Below, piece after piece: positions 41,460 to 49,956 of a stretch of DNA of 64,000 bases (positions are counted from its first letter, which is position 1; each line of letters opens with the position of its first letter). The notes beneath the pieces are model-generated. The model did no database searches. It worked only from the letters and a program-made list of their open reading frames with translations, and was not told where the DNA came from. The position numbers and the translations under genes are program-made. This stretch comes from Candidatus Methanosuratincola subterraneus (GTDB taxonomy: Archaea > Thermoproteota > Methanomethylicia > Methanomethylicales > Methanomethylicaceae): contig RXGA01000001.1 in assembly GCA_004028775.1 (NCBI GenBank), forward strand, positions 62,001 to 126,000, written 5' to 3'.

Positions 41460-42034
41460 CGACGATAGATGAGGCAAGAAGGAGGGCTGAAAGCGATGCA
41501 AAGTCGAGGGGGTACTTCCTAAACCCTGACGAGTCTTTCCTCAAAGACCTTCTTGAAGGGCTCGTCGAAAATGAACGCCGGTACGGATATCCGTCCTGCC
41601 CATGCAGGATTGCGACAGGAAATTTCGGGCTGGATCGGGACATAATATGCCCGTGCGACTACAGGGATGCCGATGTAGAGGAGTACGGGGCCTGCTACTG
41701 CGCCCTCTATGTTAGGAGGGACGTTTTCGAGGGAAAAACTCCCCTGCGCCCTGTCCCGGAGCGGAGGCCCGCGAAAAAGCAGGCGGCAGCGCTTTCCTAT
41801 GCCTCTGGGGCTCCAGCGGTAGGGTCCGGTGGTGTGGAGAAAGCCGAGATCAGGAGTGTAGAAAAAGAAAAGGAGAAAGAGGAGAAGAAAGAGGGTGGTG
41901 AGCCAGGCATGAAGCTATGGTACTGCAAGCAGTGCGGATATGTCGCCTTCAGGGATGAGCCGCCTTACATTTGCCCGATCTGCAAGGCAAAGAAAGAGAT
42001 GTTCGCCGAAGTGAAGCTCGAGCTCGTTGGATGA
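41456..42034 (+). CDS. Ferredoxin:thioredoxin reductase catalytic subunit fused to rubredoxin
   Basis: 192 residues. Residues 1-100 are FTR-beta: CPCRIATG, then IICPCDYRD and GACYCALYV give the [4Fe-4S] ligands and redox disulfide. A charged linker (KEKEKEEKKEGG) leads to a C-terminal rubredoxin-type domain, LWYCKQCGYVAFRDEPPYICPICKAKK, with two CxxC pairs. The fusion would bring an iron one-electron carrier to the disulfide reductase. TTG start overlapping the glutaredoxin stop. Confidence 0.92.
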   Translation: MTTIDEARRRAESDAKSRGYFLNPDESFLKDLLEGLVENERRYGYPSCPCRIATGNFGLDRDIICPCDYRDADVEEYGACYCALYVRRDVFEGKTPLRPVPERRPAKKQAAALSYASGAPAVGSGGVEKAEIRSVEKEKEKEEKKEGGEPGMKLWYCKQCGYVAFRDEPPYICPICKAKKEMFAEVKLELVG

Positions 42035-42038
42035 ATGA

Positions 42039-42191
42039 TCAGCTGCGCCTCACTTCGATCTCTATTTTCTTCCAGTCTTCGCCAACCCCCCTCAGGGACA
42101 TCACTGCGCCAGATACGACCCCTGCAAGAATCTTTGAGACGAACTCATTCAGGGGTATCTCTTCGCCATCCACGCGCACGGTCGTTTCCAT
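42039..42191 (-). CDS. Small conserved-looking archaeal protein (50 residues)
   Basis: The minus strand reads METTVRVDGEEIPLNEFVSK, then ILAGVVSGAVMSLRGVG and EDWKKIEIEVRRS. The start is ATG 42189-42191, preceded by GGTGACGGGTC. The pattern (strand, dGxeIPLNeFV helix, kkIEIeV strand) resembles tiny proteins I recall from methanogens and other archaea; no function is known. Too short for routine gene calling. Confidence 0.6.
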   Translation of the reverse strand: METTVRVDGEEIPLNEFVSKILAGVVSGAVMSLRGVGEDWKKIEIEVRRS

Positions 42192-42330
42192 GACCCGTCA
42201 CCTCCCTATTCCAACATGGTTCCAAAATTAAAAAAGGTGCTAGTTGCATACCAATCACGCCAAAATGGACTCATGGTTTCAATCACTCTTATTCTTAGGC
42301 GGGATGAAGGGAAGCGGCGTGTTGATTTCA

Positions 42331-43089
42331 TTAATCGCCTCTTTTTTCTGGGTATGCTTCAATGAAGATTCGCTTGCTCCTTGAATCGGAGATAGGCTTG
42401 CTCATCTTGACCAGGACTTCAACGGTCCTCTCCAGGAGCTTGCCCGGAATCCCCACAAGCATCTCGCCAGGCCCCATGTCCGTGGCTGATCGGGAACCGT
42501 AGCAACCCAGGCCGATCTGAATCTCGTTCTTCAGGTAAGTTGAGACTGCTATGCCTGAACAGACGCATGCCTCGGTCTGGAGGTCTATCTTAAGGTGGTG
42601 CCCCTCAGGGTACGTCCAAGTCTGGCAAAGCCACATCGCCTGCTCCGGGGTTACCCTCAGTATGACAACATCTGGTTCCATCATCCCTGCCTCAAGCGGG
42701 GCGACCAGGACATACGCAACCGAGCCAGGCATCATCTTAGTGTTGGCGCTGAGGCACCTGACGGCGGCCTCGGGCTTCTCAAATAGCCCGAGGGCATGGT
42801 GCACCTCCCCCCTGAATACCTTTTCCTTCACGGGTGCCCCGAATGAGCCGGGCCCTGGTCCGCAAGCCATGTCGGTTGGCTGGACGGCAAGTGCCTTGCC
42901 CCATGTCGCCTCCATCACGGCTTGGCAGAACCTCATCCTCCTCTGCGGAACAGAGAACCCTTCTGGCACACTCTCGCCGGGTCTCATGAACTTGACCGCA
43001 ACCGGTGCCTTCTCAATCCCGATTGTTTCAATCAGCTTCCTGGAGATGTCGCGCTGATCCAAATGGCTCACCGATCCATCTCTATCCAT
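42331..43089 (-). CDS. DUF169 family protein
   Basis: 252 residues. KAPVAVKFMRPGESVPEGF, MRFCQAVMEATWGK and the cysteine-bearing TEACVCSGIAV and IGLGCYGSRSATD are characteristic of DUF169, common in anaerobes and methanogens. Function unknown; conserved cysteines suggest metal or cofactor binding. Stands alone. Confidence 0.88.
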   Translation of the reverse strand: MDRDGSVSHLDQRDISRKLIETIGIEKAPVAVKFMRPGESVPEGFSVPQRRMRFCQAVMEATWGKALAVQPTDMACGPGPGSFGAPVKEKVFRGEVHHALGLFEKPEAAVRCLSANTKMMPGSVAYVLVAPLEAGMMEPDVVILRVTPEQAMWLCQTWTYPEGHHLKIDLQTEACVCSGIAVSTYLKNEIQIGLGCYGSRSATDMGPGEMLVGIPGKLLERTVEVLVKMSKPISDSRSKRIFIEAYPEKRGD

Positions 43090-43193
43090 TCAAAAAATAA
43101 GCCTTTTCAGTCCGGTGGCCGGTTGGCGTTGGTTTTTCCCTTCCTTTCGCAACTAAAAGTAAGCCTAATCATAAACACGTTATATGAGATCCA

Positions 43194-44327
43194 CTATATG
43201 TAGCCGGATAGCGTCCTCTGTCCTTTTTCCCTCCGAGTGAAATCGGATATGTGGACCCCAATCCTCCTGATCTCCTTGTCCGTGCTCTGTAGGAACTTTT
43301 TGACCAGCTCGGAGCTCTCCCTCTTCAAAGTCCCCAAGTCATCGGTGGGTGCCGGCAGGCTCTTTGTCCTAGTCTTGATCCCTAGATCGGAGGTGATTGC
43401 GATGATCCCGATCGTCCTGAAGAGTACGCCCTCCCTGACCGCCCTCTCGTGGATCTCTTCACAGATCTCATCAACCTTTGGCAATACCGCTTTCAGGTCC
43501 TTTGTGTTCTCCTTCAGGGTGATTATCCTGCTCATCGATCCTGCTTCTGCCCTTCCCCGGACGGGGTCCTCGTCTTCCCCTCTTGATGCTGCATGAAGGT
43601 GAGCCCCGAGGCTCTCCCCGAACTCATCGACAAGCCTAACTGGGTCGAATTGGGCAAGGTCCTTGATAGTCTTTATCCCCATCCGCTCGAGGCGCTCGGC
43701 CGTCTTCTTCCCGACCCCTGGGATCTTGTCGACTGGGAGGGGCGAAATGAACTCCTCCACATTCTCTGGTCTTATGACCATCAAACCGTCCGGCTTCGCC
43801 GCATCCGAGGCCATCTTAGCAATAATCTTGTTTGGCCCTACGCCTATCGTGAGTTTCAGCCCCGCCTCCTGCAGCACCCTCCTCTTTATTTCCTTTGCAA
43901 GCTGCTCAGCCTCCGCAAAGTCCTCTACCCTGTTGCTGACGTCAAGATATGCCTCGTCCAAGCCGACCTGCTCCAGCTGGTCTGAATACTCCTTCATGAT
44001 GCCAATCACCCGTTCGGAGACCTCCTTGTAATACGGAAAGTCCACAGGGAGGAAGACAGGATCAGCCCCAGAAAGCCTTTTCTTGGCCAATGCGATGGGC
44101 ATCCCTGATCTTACGCCGTACTTCCTGGCCTCGTAGTTCGCAGTGGCAACCACACCGCTCTCCTCTGTCCTTCCAGAGTAGACGCAGACCACGACCGGCT
44201 TCCCCCTCATAGATGGGTTCCTGAGCTCTTCTGCCTGGCTGTAGAAATAGTCCAGGTCCGCCAGAAGGACCACCCTCCTAGCCCCCAAATCCCCCCCTCC
44301 TGCTCTTGCTCGCACGATCCGGTACAA
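43194..44327 (-). CDS. dinB: Y-family DNA polymerase (Dpo4/DinB)
   Basis: 377-residue translesion polymerase. VVLLADLDYFYSQAEE and VGLDEAYLDVS hold the catalytic acidic residues, VYSGRTEESGVVATANYEARKYGV is the finger region, and DKIPGVGKKTAERL is the thumb helix-hairpin-helix. The last eight residues QRTLSGYI form a PCNA-interacting motif. TTG start at 44327; a GTG lies 12 bases further in. Confidence 0.95.
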   Translation of the reverse strand: MYRIVRARAGGGDLGARRVVLLADLDYFYSQAEELRNPSMRGKPVVVCVYSGRTEESGVVATANYEARKYGVRSGMPIALAKKRLSGADPVFLPVDFPYYKEVSERVIGIMKEYSDQLEQVGLDEAYLDVSNRVEDFAEAEQLAKEIKRRVLQEAGLKLTIGVGPNKIIAKMASDAAKPDGLMVIRPENVEEFISPLPVDKIPGVGKKTAERLERMGIKTIKDLAQFDPVRLVDEFGESLGAHLHAASRGEDEDPVRGRAEAGSMSRIITLKENTKDLKAVLPKVDEICEEIHERAVREGVLFRTIGIIAITSDLGIKTRTKSLPAPTDDLGTLKRESSELVKKFLQSTDKEIRRIGVHISDFTRREKGQRTLSGYI

Positions 44328-44370
44328 GGCGGAGGCCCATCCGCATCTGCCTGGCCCTTCAGCGCAATCT

Positions 44371-44790
44371 TCAGGCTATGTAGCTCGGGCTCTTCCCTTT
44401 CGTGGCTTCCTGTTGCTGGATGGTTGGAAGCGGTATGGGGGGCGGGATGTTGAGGGATCTGGCAAGGAATATGCCTTCGATGAAAGAGATGTTCGAGATC
44501 GACTGTAGCACGATTGGCGGGAGGACCTTCCTATCCTCGAAGTTTTTCTTCACTTCCTCGAGCTCCTTCTCGTCCCCTGAAACCCTGGCTACGCCCTTCA
44601 GGATGAGGTTTGCGACCGCAGGGTTGTAATTCACCGCAAATACGAAAGCCACCTCTAGCATCCCGCGGAACTGCGTTATCTTCGTGATGCTTATGTTCGT
44701 CATGACCTGGAGGTTTGATATGCCGCCCTCTAGGTCCATCAGCCTCTCGCCCGAGATTTGGCTCAGGCTCACACTAGTGACATTGACCAT
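44371..44790 (-). CDS. Conserved hypothetical protein (SecB-like beta fold possible)
   Basis: 139 residues: alternating strands (TNISITKITQFRGMLEVAFVFAVNY) and a proline/glutamine-rich tail (IPPPIPLPTIQQQEATK). The arrangement of antiparallel strands followed by a helix is reminiscent of SecB-like archaeal proteins, but no motif settles it. Confidence 0.6.
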   Translation of the reverse strand: MVNVTSVSLSQISGERLMDLEGGISNLQVMTNISITKITQFRGMLEVAFVFAVNYNPAVANLILKGVARVSGDEKELEEVKKNFEDRKVLPPIVLQSISNISFIEGIFLARSLNIPPPIPLPTIQQQEATKGKSPSYIA

Positions 44791-44861
44791 GCTGCATGAA
44801 CACCATCTATACCGTTGAGACCATTGCTATTTAACTCTTGTATCTGGGATCCCTGCTGATG

Positions 44862-45968
44862 CTAATGTTGCCTTGAGGCTCCCGGGCTGAGCGCCTTGGG
44901 TCCGTAGAAAGGGATCCTTGCGATCCTGCACGCTCTTAGGGCCCCCCTCACACCAACTGAGACCGCTGAACCTGGTTCAAGCTGCTTCGAGATGTATCCA
45001 AGCCCTACTCCTGTGCTTAATGTTGGGGAAAAAGTCCCGCTTGTTATCTCGCCTATCCTTTCGCCATTCAAGAACAAAGGGTAGCCTTCCCTGGGCACGC
45101 CCCCCTCTTCCATCCTGATCCCGACAAGAAACTTCCTCCTTCCCCCCTCCCGAAGGGCCTCTGCCAACGCTTCCTTGCCGATGAAGCCGCCTTTCTCCAT
45201 TGAAACCGCAAAAAATAACCCTGCGTCAATTGGGGTGACCGACTCGTTAAGTTCCTTGCCATAGAGGGGCAACCCTGCCTCAACCCTGAGGACGTCCCTG
45301 GCCCCCAGGCCTGCCGGCCTGAACCCTTCGCCGAGAAGCCCGTTCCATATGCTTTCGGCGCCCTCGAGGCTGAAAAATATCGCTTCGAACCCGTCTTCGC
45401 CTGTGTAGCCCGTCCTTGTCACAAAAGCCTCCTTGCCGAGTATCCTCGCCCACTCTCCCCTGAACCTCCGTATCTTCGAGAGATCCTCGCTGCAGACCCT
45501 TTGGAGCCGCTCTTCTGCCTTTGGCCCCTGCAGCGCTAACATCAATGAGGAGTCTGAGAAATCCTTCACCGACACATCGAATTTGCTGCCGTGTGCAATT
45601 AGCCATTCGAGATCGAAGTCCCTCCTGGAGGCATTGCCGACCAAAATGAACCTTTCCTCCCCGACCCTGAAGACGATAGCATCTTCGAGAACGCCGCCCC
45701 GCTCATTGCAGAGCAGGCAGTATTTCCCTTGCCTCAAACCGAGACCCGATATATTTGCTGTTGCCAGCCAGTCCAGCAGGCTTGCGCTCTCAGGCCCTTC
45801 GATTATAAGCCTGCCCATGTGGGAGACATCAAAGATCGATGCATCCTTCCTCGTGTTAAGGGCTTCATTTACGATGCCTTCGTACCATATGGGCAACTCG
45901 AAGCCCGCAAATTCCCCCATGTGTGCCGCTTTCGAATGAACGCTGTAAAGAGGCGTCCTTTTCACCAT
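44862..45968 (-). CDS. gcvT: Aminomethyltransferase (glycine cleavage T protein)
   Basis: 368-residue GcvT. FDVSHMGRLIIEG, VEDAIVFR-like VLEDAIVFRVGEE, TRTGYTGEDGFE and GLGARDVLRVEAGLPLYGKEL are the family blocks; the folate/pterin-binding region is complete. It moves a one-carbon group to a tetrahydropterin. No glycine cleavage P or H genes are in the window, so partners lie elsewhere or it has another role. Confidence 0.93.
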   Translation of the reverse strand: MVKRTPLYSVHSKAAHMGEFAGFELPIWYEGIVNEALNTRKDASIFDVSHMGRLIIEGPESASLLDWLATANISGLGLRQGKYCLLCNERGGVLEDAIVFRVGEERFILVGNASRRDFDLEWLIAHGSKFDVSVKDFSDSSLMLALQGPKAEERLQRVCSEDLSKIRRFRGEWARILGKEAFVTRTGYTGEDGFEAIFFSLEGAESIWNGLLGEGFRPAGLGARDVLRVEAGLPLYGKELNESVTPIDAGLFFAVSMEKGGFIGKEALAEALREGGRRKFLVGIRMEEGGVPREGYPLFLNGERIGEITSGTFSPTLSTGVGLGYISKQLEPGSAVSVGVRGALRACRIARIPFYGPKALSPGASRQH

Positions 45969-46059
45969 ATGCCTGCACCGCCCGGTGCAATGCGATCCGC
46001 TTGGTCCCCACTATGTGTTTATTTTCTCGTCTGTGGTTAAAAGGAGATCTGATCGGTAA

Positions 46060-48018
46060 CTACCAGAATGTGAAACCCTCCAACTTCCCTGCCTTCTCCC
46101 TGAAGCGTTTGGATCTCAGGCAGCTGAGGAACTCCTTGACCTCCTCTTTGTCCTTGCACTCTGGGCTGATCACAAAGTCATACTCCTCCTCGGCAATTGG
46201 AATGAAATCGAGCCCATAGGCGGCAGCAGCCCCCTTCACGCAGACTCCTAGGTCTGCGCGCCCTTGGCTAATTGCCGCCGCAACTGAAGAGTGCGTCTTG
46301 AACTCAGATCTGTACCCCCTTATCCTTCCCACAAGGTCCTTGAAACTGATCCCAAGATCATCCGCGATTTCCTTGAGCATCCTGTCCGTTAGGATCCTTG
46401 TCCCTGATCCCCTGTTCCTATTGGCGAAGATCAGGTCTTTGCTGATGAGATCGCGTAGGCCTCTTACGCCCCTCGGGTTCCCATTGGGGACTGCGATCCC
46501 CTGTGCCCTCTTGTATCCCTTCACAAGACACCAGTCAGGGAGTCCTGCCCTCCTGACGAACTCCGTGTTGTAAGTCATGGTCCCTTCGTCCAGCAGGTGG
46601 ATCCCGGCAAGGTCGCATTCCCCACTAGCCACCGCATTAAGCCCGCCTAGGGATCCAACATTAAGCGCCCTCGCGCTTATGCCTTTTTCCTCGAACAAAG
46701 TCTCCAGGAGCAGATCGAGCGCAGGGCAGTGGCTTCCCATCACCAGCAGCCCTTCCTTGGTTTCTGGATTCCCAAAGAGCCTGACCTGGACCGGCTCCCC
46801 CCTTTCAATGTACTCGACATCCTCAGGGACGACTATGTAGCCGTCAGCCCTGGCAAGGGTCCCTACGGCCCCTGAGCTTGCAAGGATGGGGTAGGCCTTC
46901 TCACCGTTGCCCTTAAGCAGGTGCACGGGTAGGAACCACCTCCTCCCCTTCGCGCCGTTGACCCTCTGTGCAAGTTTCGCCTCAACCTCCCTTTCGCTCC
47001 TGCCTTTCGCCCTCGCCATCCTCTGTATCAGGGGGCTGACTATCTGTTTGAAGACCATCAGTGCTGATACTGGGTATCCTGGGAGTCCTATCACTGCTTT
47101 GCCCCTGTGAGCCGCTATGACTGTCGGCTTGCCGGGCTTAATCTTTAGCCCATGTGCAAGGATGCCCGGATCGCAGAGTTCCTCTATCGCTTTGTAGACC
47201 GCATCGCCCAGGCCGGCTGAGGTGCCGCCTGATATCAGGACAAGATCTGTGCCGTCGATCCCCTCGGCAATAAACCTCTTTATCGCTTCAAGGTCGTCTC
47301 TCGCCCTCCCCAAAAATGACGGGACCCCGCCTGCCTCGGTCACAGCAGCAATTAGCATTTGGGAGTTCACATCGTATATCTTCCCGGGGAGAAGCTCAAG
47401 CCCTGGCTCGACCAGCTCATTACCCGTGGATATTATGCCGACCTTCGGCTTTCCATATACCTCCACCTCATTGAACCCTGCAGCCGAGAGCAATGCGACT
47501 TCCCTGACACCGATGACTGATCCTTTCCTCAGAACCACCTCCCCAATCTCGAGGTCCGAACCCGTGTGGGCGATATTCTCGCCTGGCGTCACCGGCTTGT
47601 ACACCTCAACGGAATCGCCGGATCGCGAAGTGTGCTCAACCATCAATACCGCGTCCGCCCCCCTGGGCACCGGCGCGCCGGTCGCTATCTCGACGCATGA
47701 TCCCTCGATAACCTCCCCCCTGTAGGAAGAGCCAGCGTCAACCCTGCCGGATACCTTGAGCCTTACTGGGGAAGTCTCGCTCGCCCCCTCGGTGTCCGAG
47801 GAGATTACCGCATATCCGTCCATCTCTGCCCTGTCGAAGGGCGGGAGGTCTATCTCTGAATAGAGCGTCCTCGAAAGGACCCTGCCAAATGCTTGGCTGA
47901 CCTCGACCCTCTCTGGCCCTGGAATGTGCGTCGCCACTCCCATTAGCATTCTAGATGCCTCTTCAAGGGTCGCCAGCCTATGGAAGATCTTCCTTTCCTC
48001 TTGCGTCAAGTCAATCAC
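46060..48018 (-). CDS. moeA: MoeA with C-terminal periplasmic-binding-protein-like (ModE/LysR-type) domain
   Basis: 652 residues. Residues 1-410 are molybdopterin molybdenumtransferase (PPFDRAEMDGYA, TGNELVEPG, VLISGGTSAGLGDAVY, GLPGYPVSAL), which inserts molybdenum or tungsten into molybdopterin. Residues 430-652 are a substrate-binding-protein-like domain (ALDLLLETLFEEKG, FANRNRGSGTRILTD, DLGVCVKGAAAAYGL), a fusion known in archaea and thought to sense the metal oxyanion. Overlaps the second moeA by 8 bases. Confidence 0.92.
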   Translation of the reverse strand: MIDLTQEERKIFHRLATLEEASRMLMGVATHIPGPERVEVSQAFGRVLSRTLYSEIDLPPFDRAEMDGYAVISSDTEGASETSPVRLKVSGRVDAGSSYRGEVIEGSCVEIATGAPVPRGADAVLMVEHTSRSGDSVEVYKPVTPGENIAHTGSDLEIGEVVLRKGSVIGVREVALLSAAGFNEVEVYGKPKVGIISTGNELVEPGLELLPGKIYDVNSQMLIAAVTEAGGVPSFLGRARDDLEAIKRFIAEGIDGTDLVLISGGTSAGLGDAVYKAIEELCDPGILAHGLKIKPGKPTVIAAHRGKAVIGLPGYPVSALMVFKQIVSPLIQRMARAKGRSEREVEAKLAQRVNGAKGRRWFLPVHLLKGNGEKAYPILASSGAVGTLARADGYIVVPEDVEYIERGEPVQVRLFGNPETKEGLLVMGSHCPALDLLLETLFEEKGISARALNVGSLGGLNAVASGECDLAGIHLLDEGTMTYNTEFVRRAGLPDWCLVKGYKRAQGIAVPNGNPRGVRGLRDLISKDLIFANRNRGSGTRILTDRMLKEIADDLGISFKDLVGRIRGYRSEFKTHSSVAAAISQGRADLGVCVKGAAAAYGLDFIPIAEEEYDFVISPECKDKEEVKEFLSCLRSKRFREKAGKLEGFTFW

Positions 48019-49252
48019 CCAAAAGCTCGACCTCTACCACTTCTCCTTCCTCAAGCCCCTCCTTGTCCTCCCCAACTATGACTAATCCGTCTGCTTTGGC
48101 CACAGAGGAGAGGAGACCTGATCCAGTTAGGGCTATCGGCTTTGCTTTGATCCACTCCCCCTCACGCTCCAGTACGACCCTGAGGAAGTGCCTCACTCCC
48201 GGGGTTGTGGGGACCCTTCTTGTGAGCCTGGCCTTCACCTTTTCCCTCTCCTTGGCTGGGGTGCCGGTGAGGGATGCGATCATTGGCTTTATGATGCACT
48301 CATACCCGACGAGCGCCGACACTGGGTACCCTGGCAGCATGAAGAGCGGCCTCCCCATGAAAATCCCAAACCCCAGCGGCTTCCCCGGCTTTGCTGCTAT
48401 TCCATGGAAGATCAGTCTAGATCCCTGCACGCCGCCGACGGCATCGGGGACAAGATCCTTCCCGCCTACCGAGGTCCCGCCGATGGTGATTATGAGGTCC
48501 GCCTGCGCAGCCAGATTTGAGATCCGATCCCTTATCGCCTCGATTTCATCATGGACTATGCCCCCGTCGACTACATCGCACCCTGCCTTGGCGAGCAGCG
48601 CCTTTATCATAGGCCTTGTCGAGTCGACGAGGCTTGTTTCGTCCAGGGCCCTCGGATCGGAGATCTCGACCAGCTCCGAGCCCGTCGAGATTACTGCTAC
48701 CTTGGGCCTGGTTTTGACTGCAACTTCACGCATCCTTATTGAAAGAAGAACACCGATGTCCCATGCCTTGAGCACGTGGCCTTTCCTGAAGACGACTTCG
48801 CCCTTTTTGATATCCTCGCCGCACCTAGAGACGTTGGCGTACTTTGCTACTGCCCGGAGCACCCGCACCTCATCACCTTCCCTTTCGCAGTCCTCCGCCA
48901 TCGAGACGGCATCGGCGCCCTCCGGCATGACTGCGCCTGTGTATATCTCGGCAGCCTCCCCTGGTCCGACCCTCTTCCGCCCTCCTCCAGCCTCTGCAAC
49001 CCCTACAATCCTGAATATTGCCGGATTCGACTGCGAGGCGCTGAACGCCTCCTCGCTCCTGATCGCATACCCATCTACAGCCGCCCTGTCGTATGGGGGG
49101 ACATCGTGCTGGGCGATTACGTCCTCTGCGAGCATCCGTCCCAGCGCGCACTCTGCGCTGACCATTTCAGTGCCAACCCTCACCCTCGAGCATTCCTTCA
49201 GTGCGATCTGGAGAGCTTCAGCCACATTGGTGAGCTTCCTGAAGCCTTTCAT
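48011..49252 (-). CDS. moeA: MoeA, molybdopterin molybdenumtransferase (stand-alone copy)
   Basis: About 413 residues from ATG 49250-49252 (MKGFRKLTNVAEAL). DVPPYDRAAVDGYAIR, VMPEGADAV, TGSELVEISD, TIGGTSVGGKDL and LPGYPVSALVGYE are the MoeA blocks. A longer frame to 49312 is possible. Tandem moeA pairs, one fused and one plain, are common in archaea; the two may prefer different metals or act in succession. Confidence 0.92.
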   Translation of the reverse strand: MKGFRKLTNVAEALQIALKECSRVRVGTEMVSAECALGRMLAEDVIAQHDVPPYDRAAVDGYAIRSEEAFSASQSNPAIFRIVGVAEAGGGRKRVGPGEAAEIYTGAVMPEGADAVSMAEDCEREGDEVRVLRAVAKYANVSRCGEDIKKGEVVFRKGHVLKAWDIGVLLSIRMREVAVKTRPKVAVISTGSELVEISDPRALDETSLVDSTRPMIKALLAKAGCDVVDGGIVHDEIEAIRDRISNLAAQADLIITIGGTSVGGKDLVPDAVGGVQGSRLIFHGIAAKPGKPLGFGIFMGRPLFMLPGYPVSALVGYECIIKPMIASLTGTPAKEREKVKARLTRRVPTTPGVRHFLRVVLEREGEWIKAKPIALTGSGLLSSVAKADGLVIVGEDKEGLEEGEVVEVELLGD

Positions 49253-49345
49253 CTTCGCCAACGTAATCCCTGTGATGCTGTCTTTCCTCGAATCTCTTAA
49301 CCCTGTCGGCAAGGATGCAAAGGCGTTCTTCGCTTCTCCGCCACA

Positions 49346-49798
49346 CTATGGCAGCTCCATCTCGAGCGTCCCTGTCACTGAACTGCCATACAGGGAGAGG
49401 AACACGATCTCTGCGGTGCCCTTTCCGCCCCCATCAGCGGTGCTGAGGTTTGCCGCGGGGACGGTCCAGCTGAAGCCGACAAGCCTAGCCCCGCCATCCA
49501 CCCTGACCTCGCGGAACTCCTCTGACTTCACCCGAAAGTTGCCGCTGTAGACTTCCTCTCCTTTTTGGTTGGCCACCTTGAGCTTTATGTATCCGTCAGC
49601 AGGCCCGTTGGTGCCGTTCTGGTTCACGAGGGCTATTGTAAACCTGTATTCCCCTGTTTCTGGACCCCCCTCCACGCTCAACAAGGCAAAGGCAGTTGGC
49701 TGGATGTCCCTGCCGAAGTAGGTGTTTAGCCCGAGGATCAAGAGCAGCGACAGAGGGATAGCCACCAGGGGGAAAATGAAGTATTTCTTGGGCCCCAT
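49346..49798 (-). CDS. Membrane-anchored extracellular beta-domain protein (DUF1616-like)
   Basis: About 150 residues from ATG 49798. One N-terminal helix (YFIFPLVAIPLSLLLILGL) is followed by an extracytoplasmic beta-rich domain (FALLSVEGGP, YRFTIALVNQNGT, YIKLKVANQKGEEVYSGNF). It resembles the C-terminal part of DUF1616 proteins, which occur with archaeal cell-surface and glycan genes. Assignment tentative. Confidence 0.6.
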   Translation of the reverse strand: MGPKKYFIFPLVAIPLSLLLILGLNTYFGRDIQPTAFALLSVEGGPETGEYRFTIALVNQNGTNGPADGYIKLKVANQKGEEVYSGNFRVKSEEFREVRVDGGARLVGFSWTVPAANLSTADGGGKGTAEIVFLSLYGSSVTGTLEMELP

Positions 49799-49956
49799 GT
49801 TAAATCCGACTCTAAGGGACATCACAAAATCCTCTGCCTGCTGGAGGATAGCGGGATTGCCTTCTCTTAAACCATGCGCTGTGGGCGCAACACGATCCAG
49901 TCAAGAAAGAGGTGCCGGGAAAGCTTATTATCGGATCAGGGGAGTAGACCAATCGT

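Noticed and set aside
47955-49550. 531-codon plus-strand reading frame
   Set aside because: It lies antisense to the two moeA genes and has the Ser/Thr/Pro-rich composition of an antisense shadow, with no family motifs.
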